Source of the DNA: Pisolithus tinctorius
Lineage: Eukaryota; Basidiomycota; Agaricomycetes; Boletales; Pisolithaceae
Reading direction: 5' to 3'
Assembly (NCBI GenBank): GCA_024663395.1
Contig: JANFAH010000010.1
Span: 1,426,001 to 1,490,000, forward strand
DNA: 64,000 bases
This document shows, in pieces, positions 10,977 through 21,759 of the stretch. A program made the translations under genes and the position numbers. The notes below the pieces were generated by a model. The model searched no databases, was not told the DNA's origin, and saw nothing but the letters and a program-made list of their open reading frames with translations. Positions within the stretch are counted from its first letter, which is position 1. Each line of letters begins with the position of its first letter.

Positions 10977-13699
10977 GTGTATAATCTAAGCGACTCTAAC
11001 ACATTTGAACAGATGAGACAAAGTCAGCCTTCTGGCAGAGAGCATTCCCCATATTTCCCATTTATTGATAGGGATGAATGGGAGCTGGGAAAGTTCCTCT
11101 ACACTCATTTTACACAAGTTCAAATTGACGATTTTTTGAAGCTGCATTGGGTGAGTGGTTTGTCTCTCAGGCATGCGCTGTCTAAACATACTCACAGGTT
11201 ACTCGTGGGTCACCGACCAGTTTTCACTCAGCAAAAGAGCTGTTATCACAGTTGGATGCGATACCAAAGGGACCGACCTGGCACTGCACGAAGATTCATA
11301 CTGAAGGATATATAACGAAGGAGCCAGTGTACCTCTACTGGCATGATGCCTTAGAGGTCATGCGGGATATCTTTGGGAACCCAGTTTTTGCAAAGCATAT
11401 GGAGTATGATCCTTACCAGATTTTTGAAGGAATGGACTGAGAATATGGAGAATGGATGTCCGGTGACGAGGCTTATCAAATCCAGGTATGCTAATGTTAC
11501 TCTGCTTAGTGGATATGCCATATATAGTTCACAGGATCAACTGCCCGAGGGCGCTACAATCATTCCCATTGTCCTTGCCTCTGACAAGGCACCAGTGATG
11601 CGAATGACTGGTGATATCAAAATGCACCCTCTGTTTCTGACGATCACCAACATCAATTCAGAGGTCCGCATGAAGGTGACATCCCATGCATGGTCATGCA
11701 TCGCATATACCCCATCACCAGAATTTATCACCCACTCTGAATTTCGTTCAGTCTTGGAGGCCCACGTTTGGCATCGCTGCGTAGACATTGTCTGTGCTGG
11801 CCTGAAACTTGCTGCCTGAACTGGTACCTTTATGAGCGATCCCAGCAGTGTCACTAGATATTGTTTTACACCACTCGCCACTTACATTGCTGATCTCCCA
11901 GAACAACTGATGATTGCCTGTGTTATGAAGTCCGTATCTCCAACTTCCATGGCTGAACAGAGCCAGTTTGGCGATGCAACCCCACATCCTCCTCGTACCG
12001 GCATGTCTACCCTCCAAAAGCTGCATGCTCTGTGCCAAGATACAGACCCCTGGAATCTTTCAAACTTCCTACCCAAGGCTAAGATGCAACATCTCAGTGG
12101 TGTCCAGCTCCCATTCTGGCAGGATTGGGCATCCTCTGACCCCTGTGTCTTTCTTGTAGGGGAGCTCCTACACTCTGGGCATAAATTTTTCTTCAATCAT
12201 CTGTTTAAATGGTGCAGAGAGTTATTGGGCCATGACGAGCTTGACATGCGTTACTGTACCCAGCACAAACGAGTCAGCACTCACCACTTCAATGGGGTAT
12301 TGCATATCAGCCAAATGACTGGCTGTGAACATCAGGATCTCCAACGTACTATTGTCGCAACCATAGCTGGCCTTGCAGACCCTGATTTTACCTGTGCTAT
12401 CCGTGCAATCATCGATTTCCTCTACCGAGCCCAATCACCAACATTTACTACTACCTCATTGATCAACGCCATGGGAGAGTCGCTGGCGGAATTCCATGCC
12501 CATAAAGATTCCATATTGGAAATGGGTGTACGGCGAGGCAAGTCAGGGAAAATAGATCACTTCTGAATTCCAAAAATCGAGCTTCTACAGTCCTTTGGCC
12601 ATAATATTCAAGATGTCAGTTCCCTCATTCAGTACACTGCTGATGTCAGTGAGCACCTCCTCATAACCCACTGCAAGGACCCCTTCACCTGCACCAATCG
12701 CCAAAGGACCAGTTTCACAAAACAAATCGTGCTACTACTCGACCGTGAGGAGTCTATTCCCCAATTCAATCTTTATTCTCTGCTGTCTGAGAGGGGCATC
12801 AACCTCACAAATATGCCATGTGTGGAATCCAATGTCCCTCAATATATCGACCCGACACTGGAGTGGGTTCAGCATGTTGCCCCAGAAGAAGTGAATAGTT
12901 TCCATGGTCCAAGGGTATTCCGTAACCACTTCTTAAAGGGCATCCTTTCCGAGGATTCAACCACCGCATTCCATGTCACTGTTCAAACTGATTTTGCAGA
13001 CAAAACATCAAATTACCTCGTTGACACATACAATCTTCCTGACTTTCCAGTTCTTCTCTGCGCTTATATTGATGCCTTCCCTGGCAACCACTCCCGTCTA
13101 CATGGTCATTTACTTAAGGGATGGAGAAAGTTTCGGTTGCAACTGCAATCACGCCTTTATCCGCGCAACCTCCTACCAAGTCAACAAGTCCAAGCTCTTC
13201 CACCATCGACAGAGCACCCCCTTGGAAAATGTGATGCCATGCTGGTTTACCATAGGCCTTTGTCAGGAATACTGAGTAAGTTTCCTCCACTAAAGCACTC
13301 CCACTCTCATTTTATTTTTTAGCAGCCATTGTTGCTCAAGTCCACACTGTATTTGCATTCTCATCAAGGGGTTTGGCTCTCCCCACTGGTCTTTCCGATC
13401 CATTGTTATATGTCCAGTACTTCACTTTTACAGCAATGCCTTCTGATCAACCTGATGTCGGGATGTATGCTGTAGAACATATGTTTGTCAACAACCCAGA
13501 AGATGGTACAAGGTCTCGTGTGGGTGCAATCATTTCATTGCTGGATGTCATTCACACAGTGGAGTTGATACCCAAGTATGGGACGGTTGCCAACTGTGGG
13601 GTTACCTCTGAAACATGCTTAGAACTTTATGACAGATTTTACCTGAACAATTTCACAGATAAAGAATGGTACTACACTATGTACCAGGACTACAAGTAG
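10977..13699 (+). pseudogene. Plavaka-type transposase, decayed (copy 1)
   Basis: A long transposase of the Plavaka group (CACTA-like DNA transposons of basidiomycetes), recognised by ordered blocks: YFPFIDRDEWELGKFL (about 11060), VYLYWHDALEVMRDIFGNP (11330), YGEWMSGDEAYQIQ (11445), GATIIPIVLASDKAPV (11560), RYCFTPLATYIADLPEQ (11860), FWQDWASSDPCVF (12115), HKFFFNHLFKWCRELLG, HFNGVLHISQMTGCEHQDLQ (12290), LIQYTADVSEHLLITHCKDP (12630) and PDVGMYAVEHMFVNNPEDG near 13460. The end is YLNNFTDKEWYYTMYQDYK. Introns are visible (for example 11485-11534, ending TTCACAG, and before 13322). In-frame TGA codons at 11438, 11817 and 12564 sit where relatives have Arg or another residue, so the copy is probably dead. 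Terminal inverted repeats were not found. Confidence 0.85.
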
Positions 13700-13869
13700 A
13701 TTGTATGGTAGATTACCACTACATGTTTACCAGAAATCTCGGGTTGATAAATTTCACTGGACATACACGTGATTTGGCTCTTGTGAAGACTGAGTCAAGT
13801 GCGAAAACAAGTGATACAGAATTATTGATTGTGATTTTATTTTATTTGTTTTCCCTTGCTACCTGATCC

Positions 13870-14175
13870 TCCAATCAGCGCTCGAGATCTCTTTGTCGTA
13901 AGCTCTATGTAAACCCCATTGATTGCTGTCACCCCAAGTGACTATAAGCGAGAAGTTGCCCACTTTACTGATGTAGCAGGGGCAGGGAGTTTTGTACATG
14001 ATATGTCCAGCCAATTCATGCCGTCACACAGGCACCAGCTAGGGTTACACAGTTACACTGTACTGTACATATACTACACAGAACGAGTGCAGTCGATTTG
14101 TGGTGACCAGTATTCTGTCACTTAGATGGTGGCCCACCTATGATAAACTGCTTGATACCAATAATAGGCCAGGCT
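13870..14175. other. Plavaka 3' flank, no gene
   Basis: No frame is recognised. The segment ends with the target duplication AGGCT (14171-14175) of the solo LTR that follows. Confidence 0.5.
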
Positions 14176-14367
14176 TGTTATGTTTCACCCCTAACTTTTC
14201 CTTTTCTGTTGTACATTTACATTGCTTTTGATCCGTTGGACTCAATTTCCTTTTAGAGCCGTCTTCTCTCTGATCCGACGGCTCTCTATTCCCACCACTG
14301 GCATTACTAGCTTGTTACATGCTTAGGACATGTGTCATCGTTGTTCAACCAATGGTGTAGTTACCGC

Positions 14368-14724
14368 TGTAGGAAATTGATTTGGAGGGTGAGAGTAGCA
14401 GTAGCTGAGGCAGTAGGGATATCTGAGGGGAGGAGTAAGCCAAAGGGGCTTCTATAACCTGGTCAAGGATCCTGGTTGTCGTCTGAAGGCTTCTGAGGCT
14501 GTCTGGGTGCAGGGAAACGACCTGCTCGAACTCGTCTCTCGTCTGTGGTAACTCGTCTATTATATTAAAAAAAACTAACTACACCCAGTACCAGGCAGTG
14601 CTGACTAAGCAACCAAAAATGCGAAATTCTAAGTACCACTAGCAGAAAAAACTCCTAGAATCAAAACTAAATAAAATGAACAAAATAAAACAATTCCCCC
14701 AGTAGGGAAATTACATTCCCTACA
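14368..14724 (-). repeat. 3' LTR of gag-only element (357 bp)
   Basis: On the minus strand it starts TGTAGGGAATGTAATTTCCC and ends CAATTTCCTACA. No difference from the copy at 18265-18621 was found when reading the two side by side. Confidence 0.93.
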
Positions 14725-16560
14725 TCCCAGGGGTACTCGAGATCTTGACTGTCCCCAGTCAACCCGAAGGCGGCTTGACTACACAACAACCCATGGTCAC
14801 GAGGGAGGAGGCGAGACAACGACTCGTTGACGAAAAACGGGTGCTCGGAATGCCACGATACAAGATATGATGACAGAAGGGAACGCAGCGAGGACCTTGC
14901 AAAATGAAAGGAGAGAATCCACGTGCCCGATCCCGAGATATCCACAAAACCACCCAAAGGTATCCTCATCCACCAAAAACCAAATGTAGCCACGAGTTCT
15001 GCAGCGACGACGACGGAAAAGCTACCATTCTGAAGCTGTCGAATAGTAGCATCAGGATCCCGAAAAGCGAGAGATCCGGTCGAGAAACGAGTGAGATACT
15101 CGCAGAGTCGTCCTAAGGTGCCTGCAACAACAAAACGGCGCACATCTCCACAACGGCGGTAGCGAGCATGATGTATGATATACCGTCAGAAAGCCCTCGA
15201 CGGGTAGTACAAAGTCCCCAAAAAGCGAAAGGTCCAGCAGTGAAATGGGCGAGCTATCATGCATACAGCGTTGTTGACTGAAGAGGGAACACTGCAGACC
15301 AACGACGGACACTCGGGATGTGGCAAAACTGCCAGTAACGATGGAGGGGAATGTAGCGAACATGCTGAAAAAGAGATGGAGGGAATCCGTCTACGCGGGC
15401 CTAAGATATTCGCAAAGACGTCCAAAAGTGCCTCTAACCACGAAAACGAGCATATCTCGACGACGTCTGCGTGGAACTTGACAAAAGAGGCGTCCCCAGA
15501 AAGGGCTACGCGAGGGGAATGGACTGCCAGAAAAGCGAGAGGAACGGTGCCCAAGTGCGCGAGATATGATGAGAGGACTTCGAGGGTGGGGAGAAGGAGT
15601 CGACTTGCACAACAACGGCTGGGACGATCAACACGAAACTCCGGGAGACGGTAAAGGACCCGTAGATGAACAGGGAGAACGAGGAAACAAGCCGATTGGA
15701 TCAGCCGATCCCGAGTTATACGCGAAACCGTCTCGAAACCCTCTGGATACAAAAACGCCCATATCTCAACAACAGTTGCGCGGAATTTTACAAAGCATGT
15801 GTCCCCAGGAAGGGTTCGGCGAGAGGGATGAACGACCCGAAAAGCGAGAGGAACGGCGCAGAACTGCGCGAGCTACTGCGGCAAGACCTCGAGGTGAACC
15901 TCGCAAAAACGCGAATTCCTCTGGAACCGCTGGGCGCGCCAAAACATTCTTGGTATCCCTGGAAAGGTCTCATCGAGTAGTACCGGCATGCCAAAAGGCG
16001 AGAGACGCGGCACAAACTCGCGCGAGTTACAGTCAGAAGACCTCATGTGCCAAAAATGAGAAATAACACCGGAACCACTGAGCGCACTGGAACATTCTTG
16101 GGCTCTCTGGAAAGCTCTCGTCGAGTAGTACCAGTCCGCGGAAAAGCGAGAGGCGCGACGCGGAAACGAGCGAGATATGAGTAAGTACCCTGAGAATGGA
16201 CCTATCCACAAAAACACGAATATCTCCTCAATGGCTGGGCGCCTGCAAGCGATCTTGGTACCAACAGAGAGCTAATGTCGAGTAGAACAAGCCTGCCAAA
16301 AAGCGAGAGGCACGGCGTGATAACGAGCGAGATACACACTTGGTACGCGCTCGGTACGAGGGAGGTAGCATTCATCTTGACAAGCGACGAGTGGTGTCAG
16401 CAGTAATTTCGTCAGAACTGTATCCGCGGATGGGAGGTGTCGTGTAGAGCGCAGGAAGGTGCTAGGTGCGATGCTACTCGGTGTTCTGCGGGGAACTCGA
16501 GCCTGGGGGGTAAAAGATGAAGGGCAAAACAAGAAAGTTCAAACATATCTAATGTACCAA
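14725..16560 (-). repeat. Non-coding internal array of the gag-only element
   Basis: Irregular repeats of about 150-300 bp carry the shared phrases AAAAGCGAGAG(A/G), GAGCGAGATA and TCGAGTAGTACC. Anchors for AAGCGAGAG lie near 15062, 15223, 15533, 15840, 15993, 16142 and 16298. Frames inside it are short and repetitive. A comparable array with different phrases fills the older relative at 21760-25230. Confidence 0.7.
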
Positions 16561-16662
16561 AAATTCCGCATTACAATGTAGGTAGATCTATACTAAATAC
16601 TGTAAGATCCACAAGCAAAAGAAGTAAAAAACAACATAACGGAATTTGTGCAACACGCAGCG

Positions 16663-18039
16663 TCAACGCGCTCTTCGAGAGCGCCGGGGCGCGCGACTGT
16701 GGCTGCGCGATCGCTTCGGCTTGGAGCGGACATATGAATGTACCTTCCTCGAACGTGAATGAGAGCGCGAGCGCGAGGACGAGGACGAGGAAGAAGAAGG
16801 GAGCGAACTACTGGTCGAATATGAATACGAGCGCCTTCGAGTGTGAGACTGCTTCAAGCTGCGGGTATACAACTGGACCGGTATGAATTCATCTTTCGAA
16901 TGCATGTACGAACCCGTTCGAGTCTGCGAGCACGAGTGTGAATGACGACGCGAGGGCGATTCGCTCTGGGTATGTGGCCACCTCGACTGTGGCTGCGCGC
17001 ATGGTGGGCTACGAGAGCGCTCAGCTGACGAGCGACGAGACCGAATGGCTGGTGGGTCGGGTACTACTGGCTTGAGCTGGACAGTAGGTAGGGACTGAGT
17101 ATGCATGATGCTCGTCTGAGCGGGTATGCGCGATGGTGTGTCAAACACACTTCGAGAGGGTGCGGCTGTGGGTGAAAGCGAGCGAGCAGGCGATGAGCCC
17201 ATACGAGCCTCGAACCGCCTTGTCAACAAGGACCAGTTGTCGAGACGGTCTCGCAGAGTCCGTCCGGCAACTTCACGCGGGATTTCTTGTCCTGTAGGTA
17301 GAACAACACGGCTGTTTATGAGTAGACACCTTCCCGAAGCTAAATATGACTTGAATGAATGGCAACCTGCCCGAATATGGCCCGAAAGTCCGCAGAAGAA
17401 GCAGAATGAGTACGAACGGCGGGGAGAGTGACTGTCCGAGGCGCGTGATGGCTGCGCGCGTGAACTGTCGACCTTGCTGCTCTCCCAGAGGCCGCCGCTC
17501 GACCTCAGGACCTCCTTAGCTGTAGACATTAGACTGAGCACAGAATACTCTGATGCGTCGTGGTGTTCGAGCACCTCTCGCCTGAACTCTGGAGGGAACC
17601 CATACTTGAACATACTGGCCAGGTGGGGCAACGGACCCAGTAGGTTCTCGAGAGATAACGAAATTCGACGGAAATTGCGATAATATTGCCCTAGGGATGA
17701 CATTGAGATGACATCTGAACTCGCAAATCCAACCTTTAGGCTGGCAAGCTCGGTGGCATGACTTCGACTCGTTTCGTCCAATTCTGGGTACTGCTGAGTG
17801 ATTTCCGAGGTAAAACGAGCCCAATCTCCTTGACTACTACTGACGAAGTGGGACCAGAGGTCCGCCGATTCAAAAGGCGCATATTTGAGCGCAAATTTGA
17901 TGCGCGCAAGCCCGTCCGAGAGGCCGAATCCATCACAGAAGTCGATTATGTCATCAAAATAGCTTCGAAGGTCCTCAGGGTGCCCAGAGAAGCTCGGTGC
18001 TTCGGGCGAGCCTCGACACGGAATCTTGAGGCCGAACAT
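16663..18039 (-). CDS. Gag-like protein with zinc knuckle and RS-rich tail
   Basis: 458 residues, uninterrupted, sole gene of the young element. Residues about 10-180 form a retroviral-like capsid region (FSGHPEDLRSYFDDIIDFC near the start; FKYGFPPEFRREVLEHHD near 150). A CCHC zinc knuckle (CFFCGLSGHIRAGC) follows at about 210-225. The last ~200 residues are Ser/Arg/Pro-rich and end in dense RS dipeptides (SRSRSHSRSRK) and a basic terminus. Gag packages the element RNA into particles in the cytoplasm. The RS tail is unusual and could mimic SR splicing-factor domains or simply bind RNA; that is inference. An ATG at 18039 opens the frame about 225 bp from the LTR. Confidence 0.88.
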   Translation of the reverse strand: MFGLKIPCRGSPEAPSFSGHPEDLRSYFDDIIDFCDGFGLSDGLARIKFALKYAPFESADLWSHFVSSSQGDWARFTSEITQQYPELDETSRSHATELASLKVGFASSDVISMSSLGQYYRNFRRISLSLENLLGPLPHLASMFKYGFPPEFRREVLEHHDASEYSVLSLMSTAKEVLRSSGGLWESSKVDSSRAQPSRASDSHSPRRSYSFCFFCGLSGHIRAGCHSFKSYLASGRCLLINSRVVLPTGQEIPREVAGRTLRDRLDNWSLLTRRFEARMGSSPARSLSPTAAPSRSVFDTPSRIPAQTSIMHTQSLPTVQLKPVVPDPPAIRSRRSSAERSRSPPCAQPQSRWPHTQSESPSRRHSHSCSQTRTGSYMHSKDEFIPVQLYTRSLKQSHTRRRSYSYSTSSSLPSSSSSSSSRSRSHSRSRKVHSYVRSKPKRSRSHSRAPRRSRRAR

Positions 18040-18250
18040 GACTTCGGGAGTTTATACGAGTGTGAATGCTTGATAAGTGAGTGCGTGCGAGTGGGAAAAC
18101 ACGAAAATGCGAGCGAAGTGACTGCAAAAATGAGACCGAAAGGCAAAATCTGCTAAACCGAGCCTGAAAATTGCGAAAACAAAGCTGGAGACTGCAAAAT
18201 AAAGTCTGGGAAGGTTTGGATGGGTGCCAGGCTAAGACAGAAGCCCCTCA

Positions 18251-18262
18251 CGGTGGGCTCCA
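18251..18262 (-). promoter_or_regulatory. Primer-binding site, gag-only element
   Basis: On the minus strand TGGAGCCCACCG starts two bases after the LTR. A PBS beginning TGG pairs with a tRNA 3' CCA end. The same core occurs at 19712 and 46769 beside other LTRs. Confidence 0.75.
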
Positions 18263-18264
18263 GT

Positions 18265-18621
18265 TGTAGGAAATTGATTTGGAGGGTGAGAGTAGCAGTA
18301 GCTGAGGCAGTAGGGATATCTGAGGGGAGGAGTAAGCCAAAGGGGCTTCTATAACCTGGTCAAGGATCCTGGTTGTCGTCTGAAGGCTTCTGAGGCTGTC
18401 TGGGTGCAGGGAAACGACCTGCTCGAACTCGTCTCTCGTCTGTGGTAACTCGTCTATTATATTAAAAAAAACTAACTACACCCAGTACCAGGCAGTGCTG
18501 ACTAAGCAACCAAAAATGCGAAATTCTAAGTACCACTAGCAGAAAAAACTCCTAGAATCAAAACTAAATAAAATGAACAAAATAAAACAATTCCCCCAGT
18601 AGGGAAATTACATTCCCTACA
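18265..18621 (-). repeat. 5' LTR of gag-only element (357 bp)
   Basis: Same sequence as 14368-14724. It ends at the PBS side and is followed on the plus strand by the target duplication CCGC. Confidence 0.93.
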
Positions 18622-18889
18622 CCGCATGTACATGAGGATGCCTCATGGTCCTCTTCCTGTAGTATTTAGACCGTCGGCTCAAGTCCTGGAAACCCAGACT
18701 TGAGCTGCTCAATCATACGCAGCGTTCTCAGAACTTTGCCCTCAGTGTCCCTCACCAGGACCACTCTTACCGGCATTGCCCAAATCCTCTGTCGTTTACA
18801 GAGGTTACTGCAGCCGTTTGCTCAGTAGAAACCATAGTCTGCGTTTGAGCTCTCCCTATGCCTTGACTTCAGTCGAGCGTAACAAGGCT

Positions 18890-19439
18890 CAATACATCAT
18901 ATTATGTCAGTTTATTAGTATGTATATTAGATGCAGCTTGGTACAAACCAATTTAGCTCATGGGCCTATCACGGCATTCTGTCATACATGCCAAGTCAAC
19001 CACTGAGCTCAAGTGCTTGATGCGGCACAGTCGTAGGAGATGCCAGAGCCGCCCCCCACCAACTTCTGAGGTTGCCCGACACACATTCACATTCCATGAA
19101 TAGCTAAGACCTCAAAGGCTCAAACTGCCAACTCGTTGTATTGATAAATCCTAGAGTAGGTCTATGTCTCGATACCAATCGCAATTGGAGCCACCCGAAG
19201 GTCTAAGCGACATTGATTGCACTCCCTTCGGACCCTGAGTTCAGTGCTGAAGGTGAGTCACCCCCTACATTTGCTTCCGCATCCCGACACCATCCTGCAT
19301 GATCGACGAAGCTGGTGCTGTCACGAGCTGTCAGACACTCCAAACAGCCATCCCCACTGCTGAAGACGAGCCGCTGCAACTGGGAGGCTGACAGAAAATT
19401 TGCAGTCCGCCAGCACCGCCACCTGCAAATTTTCTGGAA
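18890..19439. other. No gene; one perfect hairpin
   Basis: No coding frame is recognised. A perfect inverted repeat CAGAAAATTTGCAG / CTGCAAATTTTCTG occupies 19392-19436 with a 17-base loop, just before the LTR relic. Confidence 0.55.
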
Positions 19440-19444
19440 TAAAC

Positions 19445-19709
19445 TGACTTAGATTTTCGCATTTTGGTTGCTTAGTCAGCACTACCTAGTACTGGATGTA
19501 GTTAGTTTTTTTTAAAAAAAACAATAGACAAGTTACCCACAGATGAGAGACAAGTTCGAGCAGGTCATTTCCCTGCACCCAGACAGCCATAGAAGCCTTC
19601 AGATGACTACCAGGATCCAGTCCCAGGCTATAGAAGCCCCTTTTGGCTTACTCTCTCCCATCAGATTTCACCCTACCCCTCACTCTCCCATTTATTCTCA
19701 ATTCCTACA
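19445..19709 (+). repeat. 5' LTR relic (357-bp family)
   Basis: Shared blocks with the young LTR include TTGGTTGCTTAGTCAGCACT, GTAGTTAGTTTTTTTT and TTCCCTGCACCCAGACAGCC. The first ~90 bp are missing or unrecognisable. Confidence 0.85.
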
Positions 19710-20215
19710 TCTGGAGCCCACTGCAAGGGGGGTTCTGTTCATTTTGGGGAAAGAAGCCACCACTTTATCACTGCATGAAAGTTTTTCTGGATTGGGCTTG
19801 GACAAGCTAAGTGTTCAGAATTTTGATTCTAGCTACAGTCTACACTCAGGAATCTGGGAAATTTTCAGAGCTATTTTTCAAGCAGCAAATGTCAAGCAAG
19901 TATCTAAGTTGAAGATCCCTCGAGCTGAGAAGCAAGTCCGAAGGAAAATTAATAGTTGAATTTTTGCGAAGAAGCCGTGGGAATGTGCCGAGAGAGCTCG
20001 AGGGAATGCCACCGAGGCATTCGAAGGATGCACCATGATTCTCAGGGTATGCATCTGACCTTTTTAGGTATTTTGAAGAGGTTTGAAGTCTTTGCGAGCG
20101 CAAGAATTGCTTCGATGACCAAGAATGGGCAAAATGGGTTTGCTGGTATGCAAGTGGCGAAGTCTCAGACTCATGGTATGAATTTGTCGAAGATCAGCTG
20201 AGTTGGCCCGAATTC

Positions 20216-20815
20216 GTGGTGGCCATTGCATGTTTGTATCCTGGGTCCTGGAAAATGGATCAACAGTACTCGAGGAATGACCTTTACAGCCTCATTGACA
20301 GCCGAGCAAGAAGAGAAATTCATACAGAGGAAGAACTGATGAACTACAGACTTTATTTTCTAGATTTAGCAATGTATCTATGGGTTTCGAAGCAACTTGA
20401 GGCCGATGAGCTCGAAGACCTCTATTTACAAGGCTTTGACAAGGAATTCCGGCACAAAATCATTCGGAAAATGCGATGCGACGATCGACAGTGACACTCG
20501 GATGACCCATGGCCCATGCAGCAAGTAATATACACAGCCACACGACTACTACACAAAGGATTTCGCTCGGAGCAAGCGCGAACAAGCACAGAAGACTACT
20601 ACAAGCCACAAAGTGACCCAGAATTGAGTTCAGACGAGCAACATCTACCTACGAAGTCGTTTCCAACTATACCTGCACATGACTTGCTGACAACTGGTAT
20701 GCAGGGATCTACAGAGTTGTCAGGGTACATAGAATGCAAGAAAGTACCAGAATTAGTTTTGACAAGTCGTGTGCAGCCACCAAGCTCACCCAAGAAGACA
20801 AAGACCGAAGACTGA
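20216..20815 (+). pseudogene. Gag-like fragment
   Basis: Two consecutive frames (20216-20494 and 20516-20815) read as a capsid-like piece: YRLYFLDLAMYLWVSKQLEA then LEDLYLQGFDKEFRHKIIRK, followed by a charged linker rich in S/P/K. A stop and phase change separate them near 20494. Position just downstream of LTR and PBS supports gag. No zinc knuckle was seen. Confidence 0.55.
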
Positions 20816-21759
20816 GGCCCCGGTAGGCTCGTCGAAGCAGCCGCAGCAACCTGTTTTGAGACAAAAGAGTTTTCTTCGAGTACGAACAGAATACTGACTA
20901 CTGAGTTACAGGAAGCAGTAGAGCTCGAGCGAGTTGAACCAGCATTGGTGGAGGAACTGCTCACAATGAAAGTCCCATTCAAATTCAAGGCAAATTACAA
21001 CACTCAAAGGGGTTTTTCTTTTTGTTCATATCGAGTTTCTCTGATGGCTACTGGTGTGTCACTACAGGAGTCCTACCTAAGAGGTCAAGGCAATGAAAGA
21101 AGCAGCCTCGGAATTCCTGCAGTCAGCAGATATACACATCAGTTAACCAACAACCTATTCATGTCAAAGATTCCACTCGAATTCGAAACAGAAAGACTTG
21201 AAGGACATGCGAGATCTACAAGAGTTGAAGACGAGGCACTCAAAGTGCTCGCGAGCGGCCACGAGGCAGATAAGTCAGTACATCAAGGGAATGCTGACTC
21301 ATACAGGACGTTAAGAGGTACAGAATACATCAAGACGAAGGTTGTTGCAAGAAGGATCAAGATCGAGGAGCCATCGAGGCTCGTCATACAAAGGAAGCCG
21401 CCAGAAGAAGCTTTGCGAATCGAAATGTTGAAGCACGTGGTGAGGGTGGACGACCTCGCACTTGAAATGTTCCACGGCAGCGCAGTGTCGGCAATAAATG
21501 TTTTATTCGAGGATTCGTCGAGTGAATTGATGCGCGCGCTCGATGTTGGGACTTGTGCAGCAAGTCCAGTGGTGTTGACTAAGCGGAGTCACGTGACTGC
21601 TCCGCGTGTTGTGGCCGCGCGCACTCAAGTAATACTACATACCGACGACCCTAGAGTTATAGATCGGACATACTGTGAAACGAGTGCGACGACTACATTT
21701 CGATCTACAACAACGACCGTCGAAGATACGAGAGCAAGCGCGATGTGAGGGAGACATCG

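Larger units (their letters stand above)
14368..18621 (-). mobile_element. Gag-only (non-autonomous) LTR retrotransposon, very young
   Basis: 4254 bp, bounded by two 357-bp LTRs (14368-14724 and 18265-18621) that I find identical by eye. It lies in a 4-bp target duplication CCGC inside an older solo LTR. On the minus strand the order is LTR, primer-binding site two bases inside (TGGAGCCCACCG), a leader, one gag gene (18039-16663), and about 1.9 kb of non-coding repeat-like DNA. No protease, reverse transcriptase, RNase H or integrase is present, so it must use enzymes from another element. The 1028-bp-LTR gypsy at 45735-60986 is a candidate helper family: its LTR also starts TGTAGGGA, its primer site starts TGGAGCCCAC and its duplication is 4 bp. 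Confidence 0.92.
14176..18884 (+). mobile_element. Solo LTR of the chromovirus family, split by a nested element (TSD AGGCT)
   Basis: Segments 14176-14367 and 18622-18884 together form a ~451-bp LTR starting TGTTATGTTTC and ending GAGCGTAACA. It is the reverse-orientation relative of the 450-bp LTRs at 30709-31158 and 37920-38369. The outer flanks are the perfect 5-bp duplication AGGCT (14171-14175 and 18885-18889). It is interrupted by the gag-only element, whose own duplication CCGC is at 14364-14367 and 18622-18625. Confidence 0.92.
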
